Assembly: GCA_050299555.1 (NCBI GenBank)
Contig: JBNKWA010000019.1
Location: forward strand, 20,699 to 84,698
Reading direction: 5' to 3'
Length of the DNA: 64,000 nt
Source: JBNKWA01 sp050299555
GTDB taxonomy: Bacteria > Pseudomonadota > Alphaproteobacteria > Rhodobacterales > Rhodobacteraceae
Part shown: piece by piece, positions 15,531 to 25,070 of the stretch
Layout: the number at the start of each line of letters is the position of its first letter
Numbering within the stretch: the first letter of the stretch is position 1
Position numbers and translations under genes: made by a program
Notes under the pieces: model-generated
Database searches by the model: none
What the model saw: only the letters and a program-made list of their open reading frames with translations
Told to the model about the DNA's origin: nothing

Positions 15531-16166
15531 ATGACAGACAGAAATGATCCTTCGCTGACGAGGCGGCGCTTTGCCAGCCTGGCCGCCGGTGCGGGTGTTT
15601 CGGCGGTGGCTCTGGGCGCGGCGATCGGACGGGCCGCCGCGCAGGGCATCGAGCCGACGCTGGACGAGTACGGCAATCCGGTTGCGGGGCAGCCGCGCGG
15701 ACTGGCGCGCCGGGTGTCGGGCTGGACGACGCACGATTGGCAGCCCTATTTCTCGAACCGCAGGAACGGCGTGATCCTGGTGGATACGCGGCTGCGCACG
15801 CTGCACTACTGGTCCGAGGACGGCGGGGTTCACATGATATACCCCACGTCGGTGCCGCTGACGCCGGAACTGACCCGGACCGGGCGCACGTCGGTGGTGC
15901 GCAAGGTGGTGGGCCCCGAATGGCGCCCGACGCCCAACATGCTCAAGCGCAACCCGACGCTGCCCGAATACATCGGCCCGGGGCCGGAGAACCCGCTGGG
16001 CACTCATGCGCTCTATCTCGGCTGGACGTACTACCGCATCCACGGAACCAACGACACCCGCAAGATCGGCCGGCAGAGTTCGAACGGCTGCATCGGGCTA
16101 TACAACGAGGATATCGTTGAGCTGTTCGACCTGGCCCATGTCGGCACCCAGGTCATGGTGATCTGA
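15531..16166 (+). CDS. L,D-transpeptidase (YkuD domain) with Tat signal
   Basis: The 211-residue protein has a twin-arginine signal (LTRRRFASLAAGAG, residues 9-22, cleavage near 37) and a YkuD catalytic domain (about 78-211). The active-site pair is seen as His171 in YRIHGTND and Cys187 in SSNGCIGLYN; the usual Arg after GC(I/V) is replaced by Gly. Such enzymes make 3-3 peptidoglycan cross-links or tether proteins in the periplasm. Export by Tat rather than Sec implies folding before export, which is common for this family in alphaproteobacteria. Confidence 0.92.
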   Translation: MTDRNDPSLTRRRFASLAAGAGVSAVALGAAIGRAAAQGIEPTLDEYGNPVAGQPRGLARRVSGWTTHDWQPYFSNRRNGVILVDTRLRTLHYWSEDGGVHMIYPTSVPLTPELTRTGRTSVVRKVVGPEWRPTPNMLKRNPTLPEYIGPGPENPLGTHALYLGWTYYRIHGTNDTRKIGRQSSNGCIGLYNEDIVELFDLAHVGTQVMVI

Positions 16167-16172
16167 GCCAGG

Positions 16173-16194
16173 GGGCGGCGCCGCGGCGCCGCCC
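16173..16194. terminator. Bidirectional terminator-like palindrome
   Basis: GGGCGGCGCC and GGCGCCGCCC form a 10-bp stem in the 32-bp gap between the convergent L,D-transpeptidase and yjbF-like genes. It is symmetric and could serve both, though there is no T-tract. Confidence 0.6.
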
Positions 16195-16198
16195 GACC

Positions 16199-16888
16199 TC
16201 AGTCCACGGGCTCGACGACCTCGATGTCGATCGGGCCCTGGTCTGGCCCCAGCCACTGGATGCTGCGCCAGACGAAGCCGGTGCGGGCATCGGCAAGGTG
16301 CAGGTTCTCGAAGCTGGTGGTGCCATCGGTGCAGGTTTCCGAGAACTCGATGCCCTCGTGCACTTGCTCGACGATCTCGATGCGGTTGGCGTCGCCCCGC
16401 TCGATGGTGCAGTTGAAACGCAGCACGGTGCCGCCCGGCCCGTCGCCGGGGAACTGATACTCGCGCCAAATCCTGGTCGGCCAACGTGCCGGCGGCGTGG
16501 CCTTGGCCAGCGGGTCGTCCTGGCCGCTGCGCGCCGACAGAAGGTCGAAGCCGAGGCCGCGGGTGCCGCTGATCTGGGTGCCCTTGAGGGTGATCGACTG
16601 GCCGAGTGGCGACAGATACGTGATGTAGGGCCCGTTGCGGGTGGTGGCGATGAGCACGGTCCGGCCCTGCTCGTTGAGAAGCCGGCCGCGGATCAGGGCG
16701 GCGCCCGACTTTTCCACCGCGGCGCGGGTAAGCTGCTGCTGCGGCGCGGCGGCCTTGTCCTTGTCGCGGTCGAAGATGTGGATGTCGTTGAGCGCCCGCT
16801 GCATCACCGGGTTGAAGCCGCCGGAACCGCAGCCGGCCAGCGCCATCAGCAATGCCGCGAGGAGCGAGGAGGATGCGATGCGTCTCAT
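16199..16888 (-). CDS. YjbF/GfcB-family exopolysaccharide lipoprotein
   Basis: The 229-residue lipoprotein has signal and lipobox (MALAGC, Cys20) and matches the YjbF/group 4 capsule lipoprotein family: the TRNGPYITYLSPLGQSITLKGTQISGTRGLGFDLLSA block is diagnostic. In E. coli yjbEFGH is a stress-induced exopolysaccharide locus. The start codon overlaps the yjbH-like stop (ATGA), so the two form a coupled pair. YjbE and YjbG partners are absent here. Confidence 0.9.
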   Translation of the reverse strand: MRRIASSSLLAALLMALAGCGSGGFNPVMQRALNDIHIFDRDKDKAAAPQQQLTRAAVEKSGAALIRGRLLNEQGRTVLIATTRNGPYITYLSPLGQSITLKGTQISGTRGLGFDLLSARSGQDDPLAKATPPARWPTRIWREYQFPGDGPGGTVLRFNCTIERGDANRIEIVEQVHEGIEFSETCTDGTTSFENLHLADARTGFVWRSIQWLGPDQGPIDIEVVEPVD

Positions 16889-18993
16889 TGCCAGAAGCTG
16901 CTCCAGTTGCGTTCGAGGCTGGCGGCATCGGCAGCCTTGATCCGGTCATAGAGCCGGCCGTCCACCCGCAGCCTCGCGCCGCCATCGCTGCCCACCGAGC
17001 CGAGATCGATGGTGGCCTGCGACTTCGATTCGAAGGGCAGGGTCCAGCGCAGCGGCATGGTCAGCTTGACACCCTTGGCGAAGCTGTCGGGGCCGAAGTC
17101 GTTGAAGGACACGTTGGTGCGGGTGAAATAGCCGCTGAACGCCCAGCCGTTCCGGAACCGCCGTGACAGCGAGAAGGTGGCGCCCCAGTCTCCGGCCAGA
17201 TAGCGGCCGGCGTCGATCTGTGCTTCGAGCCCGTAGTAGCCCGTGTCCCAGTAGAGCGACGCGTGGCCGGTGACGATGTCGTAGTCGTCGAAACCGAAAT
17301 AGGTGAACGGGTCGCGCTGGCGGGCATAGTTCACCTCGGCGCCGACACCGAAGCGGCTTTTCGCGGGCTTCCACAAGAGTTCGGTCGAGACACCGCCGAA
17401 CATGCGTTCCAGATAGCCGGCGCTGACGCGGCCATAGACGGTGTCGGTCAGCTTGAAGACGTACTCGCCGTAGAGCTTGTCGAGTTCCACGTCATTGCCG
17501 GAATTGTAGAGCCGGCCGTTGGAGCGGACCCGCGGCGGCGCGCCGAGCGCCGGGGCGTCGCGCGCCGTTGTCACCTTGTCGGTGCCGACGATCCATTTCG
17601 ACAGTCCGGCGGCCACCTTCACGCCCGGGGTCAGCCGATAGTTGGCGCTCAGCACCAGTTCGGCGTCGGCGCGGATCGGCTCGTCGGGATCAAAGAGGCT
17701 GAAGGGAATGCGCGGGTTCAGGCTCCAGGAAAACCGTGACGGGGTTTCCCGGGTCCAGACGTCCGCTCCTTCGAGAACCGGCGGCGCCTCGCGGAAGGCG
17801 GTGGTCTTGAAGCTGCGTTCGGCAGCGTTGGGTCGGTCCACCTGAGATTCCAGGTCGCTGCGCTGGATGACCACCTTGGTCACCGGCATGCTGTCTTCGA
17901 CCAGCGTGATGCGGAAGGTTTCGACCGAGGGCGGCAGGGTCATCGCCATGATGCGCGCCGTCCGGCCCACCGCCTTGGGCTCGCGCTGGATGCGGTTGTT
18001 CGAGATATAGAGCTCGGCCGCCTTGCCGTTCAGGTCGGCCTGCTCGATCGAGATCCCATCGGCCCCCAACGCCTGGGCCATCGTGTCGATCAGCTTCTGG
18101 CGCGTCGCCTCGTCGCGCGACCACGCCGTGCTGTCCGGAGCGTTCTTGGGCCGCGGCTGCACCGGCACGGGACCAGCCCCGAGATCCTGCGGGGCCAGCG
18201 GCTTGTTGGGGTTGCCGGTCAGCGTGAGCTGGAAGCCGACCGCGTCGCCGTACAGATAGTAGAGCCCGGCCACGACGGTCTGGTTCGGCCGCCACTCCAG
18301 GCCGAAGTTGAACGGAGACTTGTGCTCGAAATTGTCGAAGCGGGTCTCGCGTCCGTAGGCATCCGAGGAATACTCGGCCTTCAGGGTGAGGTTGCGGATC
18401 CCGGTGTCCCATGCGACGCCGCCGAACAGCGCGGCGTCACCCTTGAAGAACCTCTGCGACTGCAACTGGCCGTCGGGTGTGGTCACCGGCGGACGGTTGC
18501 CGAAAGGTGCGCCGAAACTGTTGTAGCTGCCGAGCCGGCCCCAGCCGACACCGCCGGTCACGGTCAGGCCCGGGCGCAACGTCTTGGAGGCCACGAGGAA
18601 TTCGGCCCCGTAGGGCGAGGTGCCGAGAAAGTCGCGGAAGCCCAGCGCCACCGCGGGCAGCATGCCGTTCTCTTCCAGCAGGCGGAACTTCAGATCGAAG
18701 GCGCGGTCGGCCTGGCTGTCGCCGCCGGCGGTGAAGTTTTCGATGGTGGAGTAATGCACCGCGCCCTCGGCCCAGGGCAGGATCTGAAAGCCGATGGAGG
18801 TTCGCTGGGTGTTGGCGAAGCGGCCGTGGGTCCAGTTGATCTGGCCATCGGCCTGCATTTCCGCCGTCGGCATGTCGATCAGGCCGGTCGTGCCGTAGAG
18901 CGTGAAACCAGGCTGCGCCAGGGCAACCGCCCCTGGTACGCAGGAGAGCGCAAGTCCCACCACCACTGCGCGCAAGGGCTTCGCCTGCCTCAT
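16885..18993 (-). CDS. YjbH-family outer-membrane exopolysaccharide protein
   Basis: The 702-residue product has a signal peptide (about 1-26) and the YjbH domain, starting with GTTGLIDMPTAEMQADGQINWTHG (about 33-56) and continuing as a long strand-rich, aromatic-ended beta-barrel. It is thought to form or gate an outer-membrane passage for exopolysaccharide with YjbF. The ATG at 18993 puts the signal peptide in place; the open frame extends 31 codons further but is non-coding in character. It overlaps yjbF by 4 bp. Confidence 0.9.
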   Translation of the reverse strand: MRQAKPLRAVVVGLALSCVPGAVALAQPGFTLYGTTGLIDMPTAEMQADGQINWTHGRFANTQRTSIGFQILPWAEGAVHYSTIENFTAGGDSQADRAFDLKFRLLEENGMLPAVALGFRDFLGTSPYGAEFLVASKTLRPGLTVTGGVGWGRLGSYNSFGAPFGNRPPVTTPDGQLQSQRFFKGDAALFGGVAWDTGIRNLTLKAEYSSDAYGRETRFDNFEHKSPFNFGLEWRPNQTVVAGLYYLYGDAVGFQLTLTGNPNKPLAPQDLGAGPVPVQPRPKNAPDSTAWSRDEATRQKLIDTMAQALGADGISIEQADLNGKAAELYISNNRIQREPKAVGRTARIMAMTLPPSVETFRITLVEDSMPVTKVVIQRSDLESQVDRPNAAERSFKTTAFREAPPVLEGADVWTRETPSRFSWSLNPRIPFSLFDPDEPIRADAELVLSANYRLTPGVKVAAGLSKWIVGTDKVTTARDAPALGAPPRVRSNGRLYNSGNDVELDKLYGEYVFKLTDTVYGRVSAGYLERMFGGVSTELLWKPAKSRFGVGAEVNYARQRDPFTYFGFDDYDIVTGHASLYWDTGYYGLEAQIDAGRYLAGDWGATFSLSRRFRNGWAFSGYFTRTNVSFNDFGPDSFAKGVKLTMPLRWTLPFESKSQATIDLGSVGSDGGARLRVDGRLYDRIKAADAASLERNWSSFWQ

Positions 18994-19146
18994 ATGGTCC
19001 CCCCGAACCTGCCTGCTGCGCCCCGTCTGCCGCAGGGCGCGGATCGCGCCGGTTATTCCGGCGCCCTGTGAAAGATACAATGACAATCTTGTCGGGTGCG
19101 CGCAATCACGCCGGAGCGGGTGGTTTGCGCAACGCCTCGTTCGGGC

Positions 19147-20031
19147 CTATCCGCCGGCGGCCAGGATTGCCCGCAGACCGGCATGAAAGTCGGGATGGCG
19201 CAAGGCGATGCCGAGCTCGCGTTTGACCAGCACGTTGGAGACCCGCTTGTTGTCGGCGTAGAAGCTGCGCGCCATTGGCGTCATCTCGGCCTCGTGGAAG
19301 GGGATTTCGGGCGGGATGGGCAGATCGAGCAGCCGCGCCGCCTCGGCGATCACGTCCTGCGGCGGTCCGGGCAGGTCGTCGGCGACGTTGTAGACCGCGC
19401 CGGGTCGGGGACGGGCCATGGAGGCGGAGAGAATGGCGGCGATGTCCTCGACATGGGCGCGGCTGAAGACCTGGCCCGGCTTGACGATGCGCCGCGCGGT
19501 GCCGTCGCGCAGCCGGTCGAAGGCCGAGCGCCCTGGGCCGTAGATCCCGGCGAGCCGGAAGATGTGCAGCGGCAGGCCGCGGTCCTGGGCCAGCGCCGAC
19601 CAGCGGGCCTCCTGCGCCGCGCGCAATCCGCCGCGGTGGCTTGCCGGCACGACGGCCGTGGTCTCGTCCACCCAGCCGCCGCCATGGTCGCCATAGACGC
19701 CGGTGGTCGACAGGAGCGCCAGCCATCGCAGCCGCGGCAGTGATGGCATCGCCTCCAGCAGGGTGAGGACGGGATCCTCGACGCCGCCACCTGTGGCGGT
19801 TCTGGGCGCAACCGAGGAGACCACATGGCTTGCCGCGGCCAGCACAGGCTCTATGTGGTCGCCAGGCCAAAGCAGTGGTTGGGCGCCGGCGGCGGAGATC
19901 GCGCCCAGGCGTTCAGTCGTGCGGGCGGTGCCGGCGACCTGCCATCCTGCGGGCAGTTGCGCCGCGAGGTGTTGTGCGACATAGCCGAAGCCGAGGCAAA
20001 GCAGATGGCCGGCGTTGTGTTGCTGTGACAT
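19147..20031 (-). CDS. SDR-family NAD(P)-dependent epimerase/oxidoreductase
   Basis: The 294-residue product has an extended-SDR Rossmann fold beginning LLCLGFGYVAQHLA (variant GxGxxA/G) with a YGDHGGGWVDET block and FRLAGIYGPGRSAFDRLR, like the E. coli YeeZ group of nucleoside-sugar-epimerase-like proteins. The canonical SDR Tyr-x-x-x-Lys pair is not obvious, as in YeeZ. Substrate is unknown. Upstream is divergent from the TPR gene across 55 bp. Confidence 0.82.
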   Translation of the reverse strand: MSQQHNAGHLLCLGFGYVAQHLAAQLPAGWQVAGTARTTERLGAISAAGAQPLLWPGDHIEPVLAAASHVVSSVAPRTATGGGVEDPVLTLLEAMPSLPRLRWLALLSTTGVYGDHGGGWVDETTAVVPASHRGGLRAAQEARWSALAQDRGLPLHIFRLAGIYGPGRSAFDRLRDGTARRIVKPGQVFSRAHVEDIAAILSASMARPRPGAVYNVADDLPGPPQDVIAEAARLLDLPIPPEIPFHEAEMTPMARSFYADNKRVSNVLVKRELGIALRHPDFHAGLRAILAAGG

Positions 20032-20086
20032 TTCGGGCAGTCGCCTGATCGACTAGTGTGGAGCGGAAGTCTTAGGAGATTCGGCG

Positions 20087-20845
20087 GTGGGCGTAATCCC
20101 CTTGCGTGTGGCGTTTGGATTGGCGGGATTGATCGGGGTGGCGGCGCTGCCGGGGGCCCCGCTTTTCGCCGCGACGCTGACCAGCGCCCAGGAGTGCCAG
20201 GATTCGATCAGGGACGACCCCGAGCAGGCCCGGGAGGATGCGGCGCAGTGGGCGGCGCTCGGCGGCGGTGCCGAGGCGCGCCTGTGCGAGGCGGCGGCGC
20301 TTGCGGCCCTCGGCGCGCACGAGACGGCGGCCGCCCGGCTGACCGAACTGGCGCAGGACCACAAGGTCAACCTTGGTGCCGAACTCAGGGCGCAAATCCT
20401 CGAGGACGCCGGCGGGCAGTGGCTTTTGGCGGCAATGCCCGAGAATGCTGCCGCGGTGCTCGATGCGGCGCTGATGCTGGTGCAGCCGGGGCCCGAGCGA
20501 CTGTTGAAGGCGGCGGACGCGCACGAGGCGGCCGGTCAGCGCGAGAATGCCCGCCAGCTTCTGGCGCTGGTGCTGTCCGATGCGCCCGACAATGCCGAAG
20601 CGCGGGTGATGGCGGCGCGGTTCTCGCTTTTCGACAGCAAGCCGGATGCGGCACTGCGCTTCTCGGAGACGGCGTTGAAGCTGCAGCCGCTCAACCCGGA
20701 CGCGTTGTTTCTGAAGGCCGAGGCCCTGGCCGGCCTTGGCCGCCGCGAAGCTGCCGCCGCGGCCTGGCTGGATCTGATCGCGCAGCATCCCGGCACCCAG
20801 ATCGCGGCGCGGGCGCAGGCGGCTGTCCAGGGCCTGGCCGACTAG
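20087..20845 (+). CDS. Periplasmic tetratricopeptide-repeat protein
   Basis: The 252-residue product has a signal peptide (about 1-27) followed by TPR-like helical pairs over the rest (for example AEARVMAARFSLFDSKPDAALRFSETALKLQPLNPDALFLKAEALAGLGRREAA). A GTG start is preferred because AGGAG lies 8 bases before it. Its 3' end overlaps queG, which is convergent, by 4 bp. No specific partner can be named. Confidence 0.8.
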   Translation: MGVIPLRVAFGLAGLIGVAALPGAPLFAATLTSAQECQDSIRDDPEQAREDAAQWAALGGGAEARLCEAAALAALGAHETAAARLTELAQDHKVNLGAELRAQILEDAGGQWLLAAMPENAAAVLDAALMLVQPGPERLLKAADAHEAAGQRENARQLLALVLSDAPDNAEARVMAARFSLFDSKPDAALRFSETALKLQPLNPDALFLKAEALAGLGRREAAAAAWLDLIAQHPGTQIAARAQAAVQGLAD

Positions 20846-21822
20846 GTTTTCGAAGCAAGCCGGCCCAGGGCCCAGGTGGCGGCGTCCGCCACTGCCGGGT
20901 CGGCGTCAGAGGCAAGCGCGGCCGCAGCCGGCCGCAGGGCCGGATCAGCGGAATTGCCGATGGCGTAAAGGACGTTGCGCACCAGCCGGTTGCGGCCGAT
21001 GCGCTTGATCGGCGAGCCGGAGAACACCTGCCTGAAGCCGGCATCGTCGAGCGCCGCAAGCTCGGACAGCCGTGGCCGCTGCAGTTCGGCCCGGGCCCAG
21101 TAGGCATTCTGCCGCGCGGTGCGGGCGAACTTGTTCCACGGGCAGACGGCAAGGCAGTCGTCGCAGCCATAGATGCGGTTGCCCAGCGCCGGGCGCAGCG
21201 CCTCTGGCACCGGGCCGCGATGCTCGATGGTCAGATAGCTGATGCAGCGGCGGGCATCGAGCCGGTAGGGCGCGGGGAAGGCATCGGTGGGGCAGATGTC
21301 GAGGCAGCGCCGGCACGAGCCGCAATGGTCGCGGCCGGGCTCGTCCACCGGCAGCGCCACGGTGGTGAAGACGGCACCGAGGAAGAAGAAATTGCCGAGT
21401 TCCCGTGACAAGAGGTTGGTGTGCTTTCCCTGCCAGCCGAGCCCCGCCGCCGCCGCCAGCGGCTTTTCCATCACCGGCGCGGTGTCGACGAAGACCTTGA
21501 TCTCGCCCCCCGCCTTCTCGATCAGCCAGCGGCCCAGCCGCTTGAGCCGCGCCTTGACCACGTCGTGATAATCGCGATTGCGGGCATAGACGCTGATTGT
21601 GGCGCGGTCGGCCTCGGCCAGGGTCGCCAGCGGGTCGTCGGGCGGCGTGTAGTCATCGGCCAGCATCACCACGCTTCGCGCCGCCGGCCAGAGACTGGCG
21701 GGATCACCGCGCCAGTGTGACCGCTCGGCGAGCCAGCCCATCTGGCCGTGCTGCCCGGCATCCAGGAAGGCCGCCAGCCGCCCGGCTGCCTGAGGGATCG
21801 CATCGGGCTTGCAGACCCCCAT
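20842..21822 (-). CDS. queG: Epoxyqueuosine reductase
   Basis: QueG performs the last step of queuosine synthesis in tRNA, a cobalamin- and Fe-S-dependent reduction of epoxyqueuosine. Two ferredoxin-like clusters (CGSCRRCLDICPTDAF and CDDCLAVCPWN), VFVDTAPVMEKPLAAAAGLGWQGKHTNLL and C-terminal HEAT-like helices are clear. From the ATG at 21822 the product has 326 residues. The codons just upstream (AELKRALAIQARADGFAA) look like the normal QueG N-terminus but carry no ATG, GTG or TTG, so the true start may be a rarer codon within the upstream gene. Confidence 0.92.
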   Translation of the reverse strand: MGVCKPDAIPQAAGRLAAFLDAGQHGQMGWLAERSHWRGDPASLWPAARSVVMLADDYTPPDDPLATLAEADRATISVYARNRDYHDVVKARLKRLGRWLIEKAGGEIKVFVDTAPVMEKPLAAAAGLGWQGKHTNLLSRELGNFFFLGAVFTTVALPVDEPGRDHCGSCRRCLDICPTDAFPAPYRLDARRCISYLTIEHRGPVPEALRPALGNRIYGCDDCLAVCPWNKFARTARQNAYWARAELQRPRLSELAALDDAGFRQVFSGSPIKRIGRNRLVRNVLYAIGNSADPALRPAAAALASDADPAVADAATWALGRLASKT

Positions 21823-21866
21823 GGCGGCGAACCCGTCGGCCCGGGCCTGGATCGCCAGCGCCCGCT

Positions 21867-22721
21867 TCAGCTCTGCCGGGGAAACAGGAATGACTTCACC
21901 CAGGCGATCAGTGCCGAGGGGCCGGTGCCGATGGTCTCGCGCGCGCCGAGCCGCCGCGCCTCGGCACCGGACCGTTCCACGGCGCGTCGGCTGGCATAGA
22001 TCACCGCCGGCACCGCGACGCCCTGCAGCTTCATCTGGCTGAGCAGTGTCAGGCCGGCCTCGCGCTCGTCGGCCCGGCCCATGTCCGAGATCACCAGGTC
22101 GTAGTGGCCGGCTGCGAGTTTGCGCATGGCGGTCTCGGTATCCAGCGCAACGTCGATCTCGGCGCCCAGGCGGCCCAGCACGCCGGCCGGCCCGATGTTG
22201 TTCTCAGGTACGTCGTCGACCCAGAGGATGCGCTTTTTCGCCGCCGTGTCAGGTGGTGCGCCGGGGGCCCCCGACGGCTCCGTGTCGGCATCGCTGCCGG
22301 GGCGGCGGTTCCCCCCCGCCTCGATCAGCGCATCCGATGTGGCGCGCTGGCTGGAGAGATCGGCCCGCATTTCCTGCAGCGTCTTCTCGGTTTCGGTGCG
22401 GGCACGGTCGACCTCGGCCGCCAGTTCGCGGGCATGGGTGTCGAGAAGCTTGCGCAGCTCGCTGTCGTAGACGGCCTTGGCGCTTTCGCGCACATCCTTG
22501 AGGGTCTTCCAGCCGACAAAGCCGATCAGGGCGCCGATCACCACCACCGCCAGACCAACCACCTTGAGGGTCATGGAGTAGAGCGATTCCAGGTAGGTCC
22601 GGTGAGCGGCAGCGTCGGCCTGCAGGGCGTCGATCACCTTCATCGCCTCGGCCATGTCCTGACCCAGCGCGGCAGTCGCCGCGGCCAACACAACCACCGA
22701 CATGAGTATCGTCTTGCGCAC
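21867..22721 (-). CDS. Membrane-anchored receiver-like protein
   Basis: The 284-residue product has an N-terminal hydrophobic segment (1-21, possibly a signal peptide), a membrane helix (about 50-72, LKVVGLAVVVIGALIGFVGW), a coiled coil (about 75-130), a Gly/Pro/Ala linker and a CheY-like receiver domain (about 160-284). The acidic pair Asp-Asp in ILWVDDVPENN and the phosphoacceptor Asp in LVISDMG are present, but the conserved Lys near the end is not seen (GARETIGTGPS). No histidine kinase is adjacent. Whether it is phosphorylated is unknown. Confidence 0.72.
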   Translation of the reverse strand: MRKTILMSVVVLAAATAALGQDMAEAMKVIDALQADAAAHRTYLESLYSMTLKVVGLAVVVIGALIGFVGWKTLKDVRESAKAVYDSELRKLLDTHARELAAEVDRARTETEKTLQEMRADLSSQRATSDALIEAGGNRRPGSDADTEPSGAPGAPPDTAAKKRILWVDDVPENNIGPAGVLGRLGAEIDVALDTETAMRKLAAGHYDLVISDMGRADEREAGLTLLSQMKLQGVAVPAVIYASRRAVERSGAEARRLGARETIGTGPSALIAWVKSFLFPRQS

Positions 22722-22819
22722 CGTGCTCCTCCGGCGCGCAGACTAGCGTGTGTTTCGGGCGGCAGGAACGACGAACTTTCCGGACCGCCGGGATCAACGG
22801 GTTCTTGCGCCGGGAAGTT

Positions 22820-22854
22820 GGAAACGCCTCTCCGGGGTGAGGAGAGGCGTTTCC
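22820..22854 (-). terminator. 14-bp perfect hairpin after nadR
   Basis: GGAAACGCCTCTCC and GGAGAGGCGTTTCC pair perfectly around the 7-nt loop ggggtga. It lies about 100 bp beyond the nadR stop and 100 bp before the receiver-like gene, all on the same strand, and most likely separates the two transcripts. Confidence 0.7.
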
Positions 22855-22955
22855 GGAAACTCAGACCCGAGGTCTGATTTGCAAGCAGAACCCAAATGGT
22901 GGGCAGGTGGACGTTATTGCCGAAATGGTTACCACACCGTTACCGGGGCGACCGT

Positions 22956-23945
22956 TCAATCCGCGTCGGGGTCGGTCTCATGAGGACAGGCACCGGGTCG
23001 CAGCATTGCTTCGGCAATCTCTGCGGCCCTCGCTTCTCGGTGCGTGAAATCTCCGTCGACGAGCGTGTAGGAGGCACCGAACTGCTCGAGCTTGGCCCGG
23101 ATCAGTGTGAAGAACTTTTCGCGCATGGCCGGTTCGCCGAAATAGCGGATCGGGTCCGCCTTCCAGGGCGCATCCGGGCCCAGCAGGATGTAGTGGTCCG
23201 GCTGTTCGATCAGAGCCTCCACGGCCTCGACGCTGCGTCCCAGCAGCATCTCGCACCATACTGCGGTCATCAACGGATCGGTGTCCTCGAACACGACCGG
23301 GCCGGCCTGCCGGGCGAGCGCCCTGCGGTGAGCATTGTGGGTTCGCGCGATCTCCACCAACTCCCACGCCCGATAGTCCCCGGCATGGCGAAAACGCTCG
23401 TAGGGGCGGCCGTATTCGGGCACGTGCGGGCCGCCGAAACGGCCGGCAAGCCCCGCAGCGATGGTCGATTTGCCAACGCTTTCGGGGCCGACGATGGTCA
23501 GCCGCTTCTGAAAGTGCCCACGCACGGTCGCCGGCATCAGGGACCAATGCGACGCAGGATCGCCGAGGATGTCGCCATCCGCCGCGATTGCAGCGCGGTT
23601 CGGGTCGAGCACGGTGTGATTGGCACCGATCGACACGGCAAGGTCGCGGGTGCAGGCGTTGGATCCGATGATCCGGTCGACCGAACCAAAGGTCTGGCGC
23701 AGATAGCGGCCCCAGCCTTCCAGCGACTCCGGTGCGCTGCGATCGTGCGCTGCTGCGAAATGCACGGCTGCGTTCGGCAGCACCGCTTCGATCCATCCCT
23801 GGCGGGTGGAAGCCGCGATGGGGTCGCCGGGACTTGTCGCGACCACAACCGAAAGCCGCTCAACAAGTTCGGATGCGGTTTCGAGAAGGCTCACATGGCC
23901 AAGGTGCAACGGCAGGAAGCGGCCAATCACGACTCCATGGGTCAT
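22956..23945 (-). CDS. nadR: NadR-type nicotinamide-nucleotide adenylyltransferase with kinase domain
   Basis: The 329-residue fusion has an N-terminal nucleotidyltransferase domain (GRFLPLHLGH, residues 8-17; ISTxxR-like region later) and a C-terminal P-loop kinase domain with GPESVGKST (153-161) and FEDTDPLMTAVW. It should make NAD from nicotinamide mononucleotide and phosphorylate nicotinamide riboside. It lacks the N-terminal helix-turn-helix of enterobacterial NadR, so it is a bifunctional enzyme and not a repressor. No NAD transporter (PnuC) gene is adjacent. Confidence 0.88.
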   Translation of the reverse strand: MTHGVVIGRFLPLHLGHVSLLETASELVERLSVVVATSPGDPIAASTRQGWIEAVLPNAAVHFAAAHDRSAPESLEGWGRYLRQTFGSVDRIIGSNACTRDLAVSIGANHTVLDPNRAAIAADGDILGDPASHWSLMPATVRGHFQKRLTIVGPESVGKSTIAAGLAGRFGGPHVPEYGRPYERFRHAGDYRAWELVEIARTHNAHRRALARQAGPVVFEDTDPLMTAVWCEMLLGRSVEAVEALIEQPDHYILLGPDAPWKADPIRYFGEPAMREKFFTLIRAKLEQFGASYTLVDGDFTHREARAAEIAEAMLRPGACPHETDPDAD

Positions 23946-24109
23946 GACATCGCTATCAATAACAATGCGGGGCGATGCAAACCCGCATACAGACGAGTGG
24001 GGGACATCACTGGCTCAAATCGATCTCTGCAAGTGGGCACAACCTTGACTGCGATCATCTATCGTAGCCGGACCCTAATAAAGGTCGAGCAGGCACCGGA
24101 TGACAATTT

Positions 24110-24979
<870 letters not shown>

Positions 24980-25070
24980 GCCTTTGCCTCCGCCCGTCGC
25001 TGCCGGCGGGATGCTGCACCGGCGGACCGCCGGTGGCAATGCAAGGCCGCAAGGGGACGCTGCCGCCGGG

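Noticed and set aside
23946..24109. Riboswitch or RNA gene between mtnP and nadR
   Set aside because: No stable conserved fold, SAM-riboswitch core or tRNA features could be recognised.
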